From Komagataeibacter rhaeticus (GTDB taxonomy: Bacteria; Pseudomonadota; Alphaproteobacteria; Acetobacterales; Acetobacteraceae): 64,000 bases of DNA. Shown here piece after piece: positions 45,805 to 55,747 of the stretch. The stretch spans positions 395,257 through 459,256 of the forward strand of contig NZ_NKTZ01000001.1 of NCBI RefSeq assembly GCF_003207855.1. The letters run 5' to 3'. How positions within the stretch are numbered: position 1 is the first letter of the stretch; every line of letters starts with the position of its first letter. The notes beneath the pieces are model-generated. The model saw only the letters and a list, made by a program, of their open reading frames with translations, was not told the DNA's origin and did no database searches. Both the position numbers and the translations under genes were made by a program.

Positions 45805-46095
45805 TCAGGCGTGCGGCCGGGGGGTGGGCGCGGTCAGGCTGGCTTCCAGGTCGGATACGCGTTCTTCCAGCCGGGCAATCCGGTTTTCCATTTCGGACTG
45901 GGCCAGCCGGGCGCGGGTGGCCACTTCGCGCACCACCTCGAATTCGTCGCGGCGCACGAGGTTCAGGCTGCCCAGCGTCTCGTCCACACGGGCGCGGACG
46001 ATGGCGCCGATTTCCTCACGCACGCCGGCAAGGGCGGAAAACGCCCCACCGGCCACACCGGCAAGGTCATCAAGAATGCGGGGCCTGTCGGACAT
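45805..46095 (-). CDS. ubiK: Ubiquinone biosynthesis accessory factor UbiK (BMFP family)
   Basis: A 96-residue protein of the YqiC/BMFP family. It has an N-terminal helical part (ILDDLAGVAGGAFSALAGVR) and a C-terminal coiled coil (QSEMENRIARLEERVSDLEASL). It is a trimeric coiled-coil membrane-associated factor that supports aerobic ubiquinone synthesis. GGAG lies seven bases before the ATG. It is upstream of ybjN-proC on the same strand, 164 bases away. Confidence 0.9.
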   Translation of the reverse strand: MSDRPRILDDLAGVAGGAFSALAGVREEIGAIVRARVDETLGSLNLVRRDEFEVVREVATRARLAQSEMENRIARLEERVSDLEASLTAPTPRPHA

Positions 46096-46263
46096 AATGG
46101 GTACTCCATGAACGGACCGCGCCGCGTCTTCTGTCAGGCCACGGGCGGGATGAAAGCCGCCACTATAGACACATTGCCGCCTCAGGGCTATCCGCACGAT
46201 AGTCATGGGCGCGCATGGGCCGCGCCACCGACTTCCAGGCGGCAACAGGCGGGGTGCGGGACA

Positions 46264-47244
46264 GTGATCGTGATTACGGGTGGCGCGGGCTTTATCGGTT
46301 CGTGCATGCAGCAGGCCCTTCATGCGCGTGGCGTGGAGACGGTGGTGGTGGACTGGCTGGGCAGCGCGGGCAAGTGGCGCAACCTGCGCCATCACGCCCC
46401 CGGCCGGATCATCGCCCCCGAGGCGCTTGACGCATGGCTGGCCAGCGGGCCGGATGTGGGGGCCGTGATCCATCTTGGCGCCATAAGCGAGACCACGGCC
46501 ACGGACGGGGATCTGGTATGGCGCACCAACGTGGACCTGTCCCACCGTCTGGCGTCATGGTGCGCGCATGCGGGCGTGCGCTTCATCTATGCCTCGTCCG
46601 CCGCCACCTATGGGGCCGCCGACCGGGTGGAGCAGTTCAGCGATGACCCGGGGGCGCTGGACCACCTCAGCCCGCTCAACCTGTATGGCTGGTCCAAGCA
46701 GGCATTCGACACTGGCCTGCTGCACCGGCTGGAAAAGGGGGAACTGCCCGGCCTGTCCTGGGCGGGGCTGAAGTTTTTCAATGTCTATGGTCCCAACGAA
46801 TACCATAAGGGCCGCATGATCTCGGTGGTCAGGGTCAAGTATGACGAAGCCCGCGCGGGCCAGCCGCTGCGCCTGTTCCGCTCCGACGTGCCGGGCCTGG
46901 CCGACGGGGCGCAGGCGCGCGACTTCATATGGGTGGGGGACGTGGTCGATGTCATGCTCTGGCTGCTGGACCACGGGCATGTCAGCGGGCTGTTCAACTG
47001 CGGCACGGGGGTGGCGCGCACCTATGCCGATCTGGCGCATGCGGTGTGTGACGCGGCGGGTGTCGCCCGCCAGATCGAATTCATCGACATGCCCGAAAGC
47101 CTGCGCGGCCAGTACCAGTCCTTTACCTGTGCCGACATGCGCAGGTTGCGCGCCGCGGGCTACAGCCGCCCCTTCACCACGCTGGAGGATGGCGTGCGCC
47201 GCTACGTGCAGGACTATCTTGCCCGCCCCGACCCCTATCTTTAG
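46264..47244 (+). CDS. hldD: ADP-L-glycero-D-manno-heptose-6-epimerase
   Basis: A 326-residue epimerase that makes the heptose donor for lipopolysaccharide inner core. The NAD-binding GGAGFIGS, the KWRNL segment typical of HldD, SSAATYG, YGWSK (the YxxxK site) and FFNVYGPNEYHKGRM are visible. The start is GTG at 46264; the family starts just before the Rossmann motif, so upstream extension is unlikely. The ribosome site is weak. Confidence 0.95.
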   Translation: MIVITGGAGFIGSCMQQALHARGVETVVVDWLGSAGKWRNLRHHAPGRIIAPEALDAWLASGPDVGAVIHLGAISETTATDGDLVWRTNVDLSHRLASWCAHAGVRFIYASSAATYGAADRVEQFSDDPGALDHLSPLNLYGWSKQAFDTGLLHRLEKGELPGLSWAGLKFFNVYGPNEYHKGRMISVVRVKYDEARAGQPLRLFRSDVPGLADGAQARDFIWVGDVVDVMLWLLDHGHVSGLFNCGTGVARTYADLAHAVCDAAGVARQIEFIDMPESLRGQYQSFTCADMRRLRAAGYSRPFTTLEDGVRRYVQDYLARPDPYL

Positions 47245-47304
47245 GTACCCTGCCCGTGGGCGTCCTGCCTGGTGCCGCCGCAACCCTGACATGAAAGTGG
47301 GCCG

Positions 47305-48171
47305 ATGCTGCCTGTCCTGATCTTTCCGCAGTTCGATCCGGTAATGGTCCATTTCGGGCCGTTCGCCATCCGCTGGTACGCCATGGCCTATATTGTCGCA
47401 CTGGTGGCGGGGTGGCGGATCGCGCGCCATCTGATGGCCCTGCCACCACGGGCCGCGACCACGGTACAGGTGGATGACTTCCTGACATGGGCCACGCTGG
47501 GCGTGGTGCTGGGGGGGCGGCTTGGCTACATCCTGTTCTACCAGCCGGGCTATTACCTGGCCCATCCGCTCAATATCCTGCAGGTCTGGCATGGCGGCAT
47601 GTCGTTCCATGGGGGGGCGGCGGGGGTGATCATCGCGCTGATCGTGTTCACACGCCTCAACGGGTTGAGCTTCCTTGCCTTTTCGGACCGCATCACGACG
47701 GTGGTGCCCATCGGGCTGGGGCTGGGGCGCATTGCCAATTTCATCAATGGCGAACTGTGGGGCCGCCCCGCGCCGTCCTCCCTGCCATGGGCCATGATCT
47801 TTCCCGACGCCGGGCCGGAACCACGCCACCCGTCCGAACTGTACGAGGCCTTTGCCGAGGGGCTGGTGCTGTTCACCGTGCTGTGGTGCGTCTCGCGCAG
47901 CCTGCGCGCGCGGCAGCATCCGGGGTTCATCGCGGGGCTGTTCCTGTTCGGTTATGCCGTGGCGCGCACGGTGTGCGAATGCTTCCGCGAGCCTGATGCC
48001 TTCATCGGCTTCCTGCCCTTTGGCGTGACCATGGGGCAGGTGCTGTGCGTGCCCATGGCCATTGGCGGGGCGGGGCTCATGCTCAATGCCTGCCTGCGGC
48101 CGGCGCGCACATCCGTCATGGCCGCGCCGGAACCGGAGCCGGAAGCCGTGGATGGCGGGGCAGCGCGGTGA
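47305..48171 (+). CDS. lgt: Prolipoprotein diacylglyceryl transferase
   Basis: A 288-residue inner-membrane enzyme that adds diacylglycerol to the lipobox Cys of prolipoproteins. The Lgt signature GRIANFINGELWGRP is present, together with IRWYAMAYIVA and WHGGMSFHGG and several transmembrane helices. Its stop overlaps the GTG start of midA. A candidate substrate lipoprotein is encoded at 50019. Confidence 0.96.
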   Translation: MLPVLIFPQFDPVMVHFGPFAIRWYAMAYIVALVAGWRIARHLMALPPRAATTVQVDDFLTWATLGVVLGGRLGYILFYQPGYYLAHPLNILQVWHGGMSFHGGAAGVIIALIVFTRLNGLSFLAFSDRITTVVPIGLGLGRIANFINGELWGRPAPSSLPWAMIFPDAGPEPRHPSELYEAFAEGLVLFTVLWCVSRSLRARQHPGFIAGLFLFGYAVARTVCECFREPDAFIGFLPFGVTMGQVLCVPMAIGGAGLMLNACLRPARTSVMAAPEPEPEAVDGGAAR

Positions 48172-49220
48172 GGGACGGGGCGGAACGCCTGGACCATTTC
48201 ATGGCCCGGGCCAATGCCGCCTATTACGCGGGCTGCGACCCGTTTGCCGATTTCATCACGTCACCTGAAATATCGCAGATGTTTGGTGAACTGCTGGGGG
48301 CGTGGGTTGCCGTTGCATGGGGGCAGCTTGGCAGCCCGGACCCGTTCATGCTGGTGGAGGCCGGGCCGGGCCGGGGCACGCTCATGGCTGATGCGCTGCG
48401 CCTTGTGCGCCGTGTCGCCCCGGCCTGCCACCGGGCCGTGCGGCTTCACCTGATCGAGACATCACCGCGCCTGCGTGGCGTACAGGCGCATGCGCTGGAG
48501 GGGGGCACCCTGATTCCGCCCTGCTGGCATGACAGCCTTGCCACCGTGCCGGATGGCCCGATGATCCTGCTGGCCAACGAATTCCTTGATGCGCTGCCCA
48601 TCCGCCAGTTCACAAGGCGGGCAGGGGGGTGGGAGGAACGGTTTGTGCATCATGGCGCGTTCGTGGGGGCGCCCGCATCCTTTCCCGCCACCCATCCCGC
48701 CCGCGGGCGGGCGGTGCCAGAGGGGGCGGTGCTGGAAACCTGCCAGCCCGCGTTGGATTTCACGCAGGCCCTTGCCGCCCGGCTGCGGCGATGGTCGGGT
48801 GCGGCGCTGCTGATCGATTATGGTTATGACGCGCCCGCGTGGGGGGACAGCCTGCAGGCCCTGCGCGATGGCCGCCCGGCGGACCCGTTGCGCGATCCCG
48901 GCACGGCGGACCTGACCGCGCATGTTGACTTCCGCTCCATCGCACAGGCCGCGCATGGCGTGGATGTATGGGGCAGCGTGCCGCAGGGGCGGTTTTTGTC
49001 CGCGCTGGGGCTTGCGGCGCGGTGCGCGCGGCTTGAGCGCGCGGCCCCGGACCAGGCGGCGGCAACCCGTGCCGCGGCGGCAAGGCTTGCGGCGCCGGAG
49101 CGCATGGGCCAGCTTTTTCGCGTGCTCGGGCTTGCGGCGGGGCTTGCGGGTGACCTGCCGGGCTTTGCGGGCCGACGCATGGATGACGACGGGACAACAC
49201 CCAACGGGGGAACACGATGA
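48168..49220 (+). CDS. MidA/NDUFAF7-family SAM-dependent methyltransferase
   Basis: A 350-residue class I methyltransferase of the DUF185/MidA type. It starts at GTG within a GTGA overlap with lgt (ATG at 48201 is an alternative). The core has YYAGCDPFADFITSPEIS, the SAM motif VEAGPGRGTLMADALR and LLANEFLDALPIRQF. The eukaryotic relative methylates NDUFS2 of complex I, so a role in complex I assembly is plausible. Its stop overlaps the pgeF start. Confidence 0.92.
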   Translation: MRDGAERLDHFMARANAAYYAGCDPFADFITSPEISQMFGELLGAWVAVAWGQLGSPDPFMLVEAGPGRGTLMADALRLVRRVAPACHRAVRLHLIETSPRLRGVQAHALEGGTLIPPCWHDSLATVPDGPMILLANEFLDALPIRQFTRRAGGWEERFVHHGAFVGAPASFPATHPARGRAVPEGAVLETCQPALDFTQALAARLRRWSGAALLIDYGYDAPAWGDSLQALRDGRPADPLRDPGTADLTAHVDFRSIAQAAHGVDVWGSVPQGRFLSALGLAARCARLERAAPDQAAATRAAAARLAAPERMGQLFRVLGLAAGLAGDLPGFAGRRMDDDGTTPNGGTR

Positions 49221-50011
49221 TGACGGACAGCGCCATTACGGATGCACAGGTCGTGCGCGCACCGCTTCTGGCCGCCGCCCGGCACGGGTTCTTTACCCGG
49301 CAGGGGGGTGTTTCGACCGGCCCGTATGCCAGCCTGAACTGTTCCACCCGCTCGGCCGATGCGCCCGAAGCGCTGCGTGAGAACCGCCGCCGCGTGGCGC
49401 AGTACATGGATGTGCCGCCGGGGAACCTGCTGGGCCTGACGCAGGTGCATGGCGCGCGCACCCTGACCGTGACCAGCCCATGGCCGACAGGTGCCGGGCC
49501 GGAGGGGGACGGGCTGGTGACCAGCCAGCCGGGCCTTGCGCTGGGTGTGATTACCGCCGATTGCGCGCCCATCCTGTTCAGCAACGCACAGGGCACGGTG
49601 GTGGGGGCCGCGCATGCGGGCTGGCGCGGGGCATGTGGGGGTATTGTGGAGTCGGTGGTGGCCGCCATGGGCGCGCTGGGCTGCGCGCCGGACGGGATCA
49701 GCGCGGTGGTCGGGCCCTGCATCGCCCCCCACAGTTATGAGGTGGGACCGGACATGCGTGATGCCGTGCTGGCATGGGATGCATCCGCCGCCCGCTTTTT
49801 CACGCCGGCCAGCCGGCAGGGGCATTTCATGTTCGACCTGCCCGGCTACTGTGTCGGGCGGCTGGCGCGTTGCGGTGTGGGGCGGGCCGTGGCGGTGGGA
49901 CTCGACACATTGCATGATGAAGCCCGGTTTTTCAGCCATCGCCGCCGCACGCTGGCCGGCGGTGGCCCGATTGGCCACCAGATTTCCGTTATTGCCTGCC
50001 GGGCGATATAG
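49217..50011 (+). CDS. pgeF: Peptidoglycan editing factor PgeF (multicopper polyphenol oxidase/laccase domain)
   Basis: A 264-residue YfiH-family protein. Family motifs are HGFFTRQGGVSTGPYASLN, TQVHGARTL, ITADCAPILF and AAHAGWRGACGG, holding the conserved His and Cys zinc-site residues. It hydrolyses misincorporated serine-containing muropeptide precursors in E. coli; adenosine-related activities have been reported for relatives. It overlaps the midA stop by four bases. Confidence 0.93.
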   Translation: MMTDSAITDAQVVRAPLLAAARHGFFTRQGGVSTGPYASLNCSTRSADAPEALRENRRRVAQYMDVPPGNLLGLTQVHGARTLTVTSPWPTGAGPEGDGLVTSQPGLALGVITADCAPILFSNAQGTVVGAAHAGWRGACGGIVESVVAAMGALGCAPDGISAVVGPCIAPHSYEVGPDMRDAVLAWDASAARFFTPASRQGHFMFDLPGYCVGRLARCGVGRAVAVGLDTLHDEARFFSHRRRTLAGGGPIGHQISVIACRAI

Positions 50012-50018
50012 AAGGATC

Positions 50019-51500
50019 ATGATGTCAGAAGTTTTTGCCCGGCGGCTGGTCATGATGTCAGCCGTCGCCGCGCTTGGCGCCCTTGGTGGCTGCGTGAACA
50101 TGCCGCATCCTTTCCGCCCCACGGGCGCGGGCAGTGTGGCGCAGGCACCGACCGCGCGGCTGGCGGTGCCGGTCTCGACCGGGCCGGGCACGGACGCGGC
50201 GGCGGCACAGGTCTGGCAGCATGCCATGGTCGATGCCCTGCTGGCGCAGTCCGTGCCCGCCATGGCCCAGCCCGTGCGCCCCGGTGACTGGTGGCTGAAG
50301 ATGACGGCCACCACCAGCAATGGCGCGATCGTGCCCATCTATGCCGTCATGACCCCCAAGGGCGAGGAACGTGGCCATATGGCGGGCGCGCCCGTTCCCG
50401 CGGCCCAGTGGCAGGCGGCGGATGGACAGGCCGCCGCCCGTTCGGCACAGGTGGCGGCACCCGGCGTGGCCGAACTGCTGACCGGGATTCAGGCGGCACA
50501 GATGCAGAAGGACCCCAACAGCCTCAAGAACCGTCCGGCGCATGTGTATTTCGCAGGCGTGCGTGGCGCGCCGGGCGATGGGGACCATGCCCTGGCGCAG
50601 GCCTTCATCGCGGCCTTCCCCGATGCGCATGAGGATATCCGGCATACGGCGGCGGGGGCTGATTACACCGTGCGGTGCACCGTAGTGCTCAATGATGCCG
50701 TGACCACGACATCGCTCAACCGCCAGCAGCATATCGTGCTGACATGGCAGGTAGTTGACGCACAGGGCAAGGAAGCAGGGGCCGCCACCCAGATCCATGA
50801 CATCGCGGCCCATTCCCTGGACAGGAAATGGGGAGCGGTCGCGGTATCGGCCGCCGATGAGGCGGCAGGGGCCGCCCGGCAGATCATAACCCGTTATTCC
50901 GGCCGGGCGAATGCGCCGCTGGCGGCGGATGGCACGCTGGCCGCGCCGCAGCAGCCTGTCCCGTCCCGGCTGGCGGCGGGGGAAAGGGGGGCGCCGCCGG
51001 CCGCCGCCGTGGCACCTGCGCCCGGCACGCCGGCCGTTCCCTCTGTGCCTGTTTCCGTAGCGGCTGGCACGCCTGCGCCAGTGACGACCCCGGTGGCGGC
51101 TCCCGTTGCCGTTCCCGTGGCCCCTGCCGTGACGGTACCCACGTCACGCCCTGCTGCAGCACCTGCAATGGCGGCCGGGACTGTTGCCACCCCGGTGGTT
51201 CCTGCCACGGCGCCGGTGGCCGCCAGGCCTCCGGCATCCGTCCCCCGGCCGGTGGCAAAACCCGCGGCTCCCGCCCTGCGGCAGCCGGAGCGGTGGCCAC
51301 CCATGCCCAGTGCTACCGCTACCCCCGTCCCCGATGCGGGCACGGCCACCGTGCATGAAATCAGTGGCACGCCCGTAACGGTGGCACGTCCGGTGGCGCC
51401 GCATCCCTTCCCCGGTGTGGTCCTGCCGCCAGCCGGCGCCGGTGTGACGGATCAGCAACGACGGGCTGGTGTGCGGCTGCCGCCCGCCATAGACAGGTGA
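50019..51500 (+). CDS. Lipoprotein with Pro/Ala/Val-rich C-terminal tail
   Basis: A 493-residue predicted lipoprotein. The signal (ARRLVMMSAVAALGALGGC) ends in a lipobox with Cys at about residue 25. Residues 35-295 form a folded domain with TVRCTVVLNDAVTTTSLNR and HIVLTWQVVDAQGKEAGA. The last 180 residues are low-complexity with short PVAAPVAVPVAPAV-like repeats. ATG codons at 50019 and 50022 are both possible; the AAGGA spacing fits 50022 slightly better. Function unknown. It follows pgeF closely, and the lgt gene that would lipidate it is in the same unit. Confidence 0.8.
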   Translation: MMSEVFARRLVMMSAVAALGALGGCVNMPHPFRPTGAGSVAQAPTARLAVPVSTGPGTDAAAAQVWQHAMVDALLAQSVPAMAQPVRPGDWWLKMTATTSNGAIVPIYAVMTPKGEERGHMAGAPVPAAQWQAADGQAAARSAQVAAPGVAELLTGIQAAQMQKDPNSLKNRPAHVYFAGVRGAPGDGDHALAQAFIAAFPDAHEDIRHTAAGADYTVRCTVVLNDAVTTTSLNRQQHIVLTWQVVDAQGKEAGAATQIHDIAAHSLDRKWGAVAVSAADEAAGAARQIITRYSGRANAPLAADGTLAAPQQPVPSRLAAGERGAPPAAAVAPAPGTPAVPSVPVSVAAGTPAPVTTPVAAPVAVPVAPAVTVPTSRPAAAPAMAAGTVATPVVPATAPVAARPPASVPRPVAKPAAPALRQPERWPPMPSATATPVPDAGTATVHEISGTPVTVARPVAPHPFPGVVLPPAGAGVTDQQRRAGVRLPPAIDR

Positions 51501-51599
51501 CAGGTTATGTGCCGGTTGTTAGAAGGCGGCACATAAAGAACGGGGGTGCGGAAAAACGCCTGCCCCATCGCCTGTATCGCCGCCCGGGAGCGCCATACG

Positions 51600-52589
51600 A
51601 TGAAAATTGTCGCCTGTAACAGCAACCTGCCTCTGGCCGAAAAGGTCGCGATGGAACTGGGGTTGCCGCTCTGCAATGCGACCGTGCGGCGTTTTGCCGA
51701 TATGGAAATCTTTGTCGAGATTCATGAGAACGTGCGTGGCGAGGACGTGTTTGTCATCCAGAGCACCTGTTCCCCCACCAATGACAACCTGATGGAACTG
51801 CTGATCATGCTTGACGCGCTGCGTCGCGGGTCGGCACGGCGCATCACGGCGGTCATGCCGTATTTCGGCTATGCCCGGCAGGACCGCAAATCCGGCCCCC
51901 GCACACCCATCAGCGCCAAGCTGGTCGCCAACATCCTGGTCGAGGCCGGCGCCAACCGCCTGCTGACCATGGACCTGCACGCCATGCAGATCCAGGGCTT
52001 CTTCGATATCCCGGTGGACAACCTGTACGCAGCCCCCCTGTTCACGCGCGACATCCGGGGCCGCATGAAGCTTCAGGGCGAGCCGCCGCTGCCCTATGAC
52101 GCGCCGCCGATGGACATTCCCGGCGGGCCGCACAATCTCATGATCGTCTCGCCCGACGTGGGCGGCGTGGTGCGTGCGCGCCAGCTGGCGCAGCGGCTGA
52201 ACGTGGATCTGGCCATCATCGACAAGCGGCGTGAGCGCGCCGGTGTGTCCGAAGTCATGAACGTGATCGGTGACGTGCGCGGTCGCTACTGCATTCTGGT
52301 GGATGATATCGTCGATAGCGGCGGTTCGCTGTGCAACGCGGCGGAAGCGCTGATGAAGCATGGTGCGGCCGCGGTGGAAGCCTACGTGACCCATGGTGTG
52401 CTGACCGGCAGCGCGGTCAGCCGCGTGGGCCAGTCCCCGCTGGGGATGCTGACCCTGACCGACAGCATCATGGCGACCGAGGCGGTCAAGGAATCGGCCA
52501 ATATCCGCCAGATCAGCACGGCGGGCCTGATCTCGCGCGCGATGCAGGCCATCTCGGATGAAAGTTCGGTTTCCTCGCTGTTTGACTGA
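51600..52589 (+). CDS. prs: Ribose-phosphate pyrophosphokinase
   Basis: A 329-residue PRPP synthase, supplying PRPP for nucleotides, NAD, His and Trp. Motifs are [45 protein letters not shown], and the PRPP loop [25 protein letters not shown] at 51600 is the start, with GGGAG nine bases upstream. It is about the usual size (315 residues in E. coli), with an insert near residue 160. Confidence 0.96.
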   Translation: MKIVACNSNLPLAEKVAMELGLPLCNATVRRFADMEIFVEIHENVRGEDVFVIQSTCSPTNDNLMELLIMLDALRRGSARRITAVMPYFGYARQDRKSGPRTPISAKLVANILVEAGANRLLTMDLHAMQIQGFFDIPVDNLYAAPLFTRDIRGRMKLQGEPPLPYDAPPMDIPGGPHNLMIVSPDVGGVVRARQLAQRLNVDLAIIDKRRERAGVSEVMNVIGDVRGRYCILVDDIVDSGGSLCNAAEALMKHGAAAVEAYVTHGVLTGSAVSRVGQSPLGMLTLTDSIMATEAVKESANIRQISTAGLISRAMQAISDESSVSSLFD

Positions 52590-52656
52590 CGGTGGCATTG
52601 ACCATGGCTGGCGCGGGGCGTTACCCCCAAGGGGTTGTATCAAGAAGGAACGCCCC

Positions 52657-53247
52657 ATGACCGACCTGATTTCCCGGCCCTACTGGTATCTGCGCCACGG
52701 GGAAACCGACTGGAATGCACAGGGCCGGTCACAGGGGCGCACGGATATCCCGCTCAATGCCACCGGCATTGCGCAGGCGGAGGCGGCGGGCCTGCTTCTG
52801 GCGCGGCACTGGCGTGACCATGCGCCGATCGTGCGCATCGTATCCTCGCCGCTGGTGCGCGCGCGCCGCACGGCTGAAATCGTGGCTGACCAGCTTGCCG
52901 CCCATGGCGCCCCCCGTTTTGACGTGGCGGTGGATGACGGGCTGAAGGAAGTCTGCTTCGGGGACGAGGAAGGCAAGCCGATGGGCACATGGTACGACAG
53001 CTGGATCGCAGGGGACTACACGCCCGCCAATGGCGAAAGCTTCGCCGACCTCCGCGCGCGCGCGGTATCGGCCGTCAACCGTGCGCTGGAGCATGAGGGC
53101 GTGCCGCTGATCGTCTGCCACGGCGCCATGTTCCGTGCCCTGCGCGCGGCCATGCATCTCAAGCCCAATGTGCGCCTGCCCAATGCCACCCCCATGTGGG
53201 TCGAACCCGGCCCCACGCCGGTCTGGAGCCTGAGCGCCCTTTCCTGA
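52657..53247 (+). CDS. Histidine phosphatase family protein (phosphoglycerate mutase-like)
   Basis: A 196-residue member of the histidine phosphatase superfamily with the catalytic RHGETDWNAQGRSQG motif (RHGE) near residue 13 and the second His in VCHGAMFRAL. SSPLVRARRTAEIV completes the active-site pattern. Substrate unknown; relatives are sugar-phosphate or cobalamin-pathway phosphatases. AAGGAA lies eight bases before the ATG. It follows prs by 67 bases. Confidence 0.88.
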   Translation: MTDLISRPYWYLRHGETDWNAQGRSQGRTDIPLNATGIAQAEAAGLLLARHWRDHAPIVRIVSSPLVRARRTAEIVADQLAAHGAPRFDVAVDDGLKEVCFGDEEGKPMGTWYDSWIAGDYTPANGESFADLRARAVSAVNRALEHEGVPLIVCHGAMFRALRAAMHLKPNVRLPNATPMWVEPGPTPVWSLSALS

Positions 53248-53362
53248 AAAACCGGGCACGGGTAAGGCCTGGGTGATTGCATCGGACGCGGTTTTCCGTT
53301 AAAGGCCGCGCACGCGCTGGCACCCCTGGAGGCCCGCGCGCTTGTGTTTCAGGAGCAAACAA

Positions 53363-53980
53363 GTGACCAAATTCACGAAAATCGAAGTCTCTTCGCGCGC
53401 GAAGGCTGGTAAGGGGGCAGCGCGTGCAACGAGGCGTGCCGGGCTGGTGCCCGGTGTCATCTATGGCGCAGGCCAGGAACCCGTCCTGATCGCGCTTGAC
53501 CCCCGCATCGTCTACCGTGAACTGCACAAGTCCGGCTGGCGCTCGCGCATCTATGACATCTCGGTGGAGAAGGGCGCCTCCGTGCATGCCCTGCTGCGTG
53601 AAGTGCAGCTGCACCCCGTGTCCGACGCGCCGATCCATGTGGACTACCAGCGCCTGGCCGCTGGCCACAAGGTGCATGTGGAAGTGGAAATCCGCTTCGA
53701 GGGTGAAGAAGTCTCCCCCGGTGTCAAGCGTGGTGGCGTGATGAACATTGTCCGCCACACGGTGGACGTGGTGGTCGATCCGGCCAATATCCCCGAGTTC
53801 TTTACCGCCGACCTGTCCAAGCTCGACTTCCACGACAACGTGCGCTGGGAAGACCTGAAGGGCACGGAGAACGTGACCCCCGTGCAGCATGACAACAACT
53901 TCGTCATCGCCAACGTGGCCCCCCCGAGCATTGACGAGGACGCCGAGGCCGCTGAAGCCGAAGCCACCACCGAGGGCTGA
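53363..53980 (+). CDS. rplY: 50S ribosomal protein L25 (CTC form)
   Basis: A 205-residue protein with the L25 RNA-binding domain ([30 protein letters not shown]) and the extra C-terminal CTC/TL5 domain (about residue 100 onward), ending in an acidic tail ([14 protein letters not shown]). It binds 5S rRNA. The GTG at 53363 has AGGAG seven bases upstream, a better fit than the TTG at 53342. pth follows 38 bases later, the common rplY-pth pair. Confidence 0.95.
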   Translation: MTKFTKIEVSSRAKAGKGAARATRRAGLVPGVIYGAGQEPVLIALDPRIVYRELHKSGWRSRIYDISVEKGASVHALLREVQLHPVSDAPIHVDYQRLAAGHKVHVEVEIRFEGEEVSPGVKRGGVMNIVRHTVDVVVDPANIPEFFTADLSKLDFHDNVRWEDLKGTENVTPVQHDNNFVIANVAPPSIDEDAEAAEAEATTEG

Positions 53981-54018
53981 TCCCCCCCACCGCCCGGATA
54001 CACGACAGGAGATGAACG

Positions 54019-54591
54019 ATGCTGCTCTGGACCGGTCTTGGTAACCCCGAGCCGGGGATGAGCCGGAATCGTCACAATGTCGGGTTCATGGCGGTGGACC
54101 GGATTGCCGCGCGCCACGGGTTCGCCCCGTGGCGCAGGCGCTTCCGTGGTGAGGTGGCCGAAGGCATGGTGGGGCGGCACAAGGTGCTGCTGCTCAGGCC
54201 CATGACCTACATGAACCTCTCGGGCGAGAGTGTTCAGCAGGCGGCCGCCTTCTATAAACTGCCAGCCGAATCCATCACGGCGTTCCATGATGAACTGGAC
54301 CTGGACCCCGGGCGCATCCGCGTGAAGCGTGGCGGCGGGGCGGCGGGCCATAACGGCCTGCGGTCGATGGACCGCATGCTGGGCACGAAAGAATACTGGC
54401 GCGTGCGGCTGGGCATCGGGCATCCGGGCAGCCGCGAGCGTGTGACGGGTCATGTGCTGGGTGACTTTTCCCGCGCGGACCACGAGTGGCTTGACCCGAT
54501 GCTGGATACGCTGGCCGATGAGGCCACGCTGCTTGCGGACGGGAAGCCGGAACTGTTCATGACAAGAATGGCCGCGCAGGCCGGGGAGTAA
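54019..54591 (+). CDS. pth: Peptidyl-tRNA hydrolase
   Basis: A 190-residue enzyme that recycles peptidyl-tRNA released from stalled ribosomes. The catalytic His is in NRHNVGFMAVD; also visible are PMTYMNLSGESVQ, FHDELDLDPG (the second catalytic acid) and GGGAAGHNGLRSM. It lies between rplY and ychF, a widely conserved gene order. Confidence 0.97.
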   Translation: MLLWTGLGNPEPGMSRNRHNVGFMAVDRIAARHGFAPWRRRFRGEVAEGMVGRHKVLLLRPMTYMNLSGESVQQAAAFYKLPAESITAFHDELDLDPGRIRVKRGGGAAGHNGLRSMDRMLGTKEYWRVRLGIGHPGSRERVTGHVLGDFSRADHEWLDPMLDTLADEATLLADGKPELFMTRMAAQAGE

Positions 54592-54597
54592 GGGCGT

Positions 54598-55692
54598 ATG
54601 GGCTTCAACTGTGGCATCGTGGGCCTGCCGAATGTCGGCAAATCGACGCTGTTCAACGCCCTGACCGAGACCGCTTCGGCGCAGGCCGCGAACTATCCGT
54701 TCTGCACCATCGAGCCCAATGTCGGGCGCGTGGCGGTGCCCGATGCGCGGCTGGCCAATCTGGCGCGTATCGGCAAGTCGCAGAAGATCCTGCCCACCAG
54801 CCTTGAATTCGTCGATATCGCGGGCCTGGTGCGCGGCGCGTCACGCGGGGAAGGCCTGGGCAACCAGTTCCTGGCCAATATCCGCGAGGTGGATGCGATC
54901 ATCCATGTGCTGCGCTGCTTCGAGGATGACGACATCACCCATGTCGAAGGCGGTGTTGATCCCATCCGCGATGCGGAGATCATCGAGACCGAACTCATGC
55001 TGGCCGACCTTGAATCGCTGGAAAAGCGGATCGTGGCGCTGCAGAAGAAGGCGCGCGGCAATGATCGTGAGGCGGCGGCCCAGGTCGAACTGATGGAACC
55101 GCTGATCGCGGCCCTGCGCGAAGGCCGCCCCGCGCGTGAGGCGATCCCGGCGGGGCAGGAGGAAGCGGTGCGCCGCCTCCAGCTCATGACATCGAAGCCG
55201 GTGCTGTATGTCTGCAATGTCGATGAGGCATCGGCGGCAACGGGCAACGAATTTTCCGAGCGCGTGCGCGCCCGCGCCGAAGCGGAGGGGGCGGCGATGG
55301 TTGTCGTCTCCGCCGCGATCGAGGCCGAGGTCAGCCAGCTTGGGGCGGAAGACCGCGTGGAATTCCTTGAGGGCCTGGGCCTGAAGGATAGCGGGCTGGA
55401 CCGGGTGATCGCGGCGGGCTACCGCCTGCTGGGGCTGAACACCTACTTTACGGTAGGCCCCAAGGAAACGCGGGCCTGGACCATTACCGAAGGCACCAGG
55501 GCCCCGCAGGCGGCCGCCGTCATTCACAATGATTTCGAGCGTGGCTTCATTGCCTGCGAGACCATTGCATATGATGATTACATTGCCTGCAATGGCGAAG
55601 CGGGCGCGCGTGAGGCGGGCAGGCTGCGCATCGAGGGGCGGGATTACGTGGTGCAGGACGGGGATGTCCTGCTGTTCCGCTTCAACGTCTGA
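54598..55692 (+). CDS. ychF: Redox-regulated ATPase YchF
   Basis: A 364-residue Obg-type P-loop protein. Motifs are GLPNVGKSTLFNAL, DIAGLVRGASRGEGLGNQFL and a C-terminal TGS domain (NTYFTVGPKETRAWTI). Unlike most Obg proteins it prefers ATP. It binds ribosomes and is linked to translation and oxidative stress in E. coli. It starts six bases after pth and is very likely co-transcribed. Confidence 0.97.
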   Translation: MGFNCGIVGLPNVGKSTLFNALTETASAQAANYPFCTIEPNVGRVAVPDARLANLARIGKSQKILPTSLEFVDIAGLVRGASRGEGLGNQFLANIREVDAIIHVLRCFEDDDITHVEGGVDPIRDAEIIETELMLADLESLEKRIVALQKKARGNDREAAAQVELMEPLIAALREGRPAREAIPAGQEEAVRRLQLMTSKPVLYVCNVDEASAATGNEFSERVRARAEAEGAAMVVVSAAIEAEVSQLGAEDRVEFLEGLGLKDSGLDRVIAAGYRLLGLNTYFTVGPKETRAWTITEGTRAPQAAAVIHNDFERGFIACETIAYDDYIACNGEAGAREAGRLRIEGRDYVVQDGDVLLFRFNV

Positions 55693-55747
55693 TACAGGGG
55701 CCGATACGGGATGTCCCGGTTGGCCATCATGCAAGGAGTAACGGATC

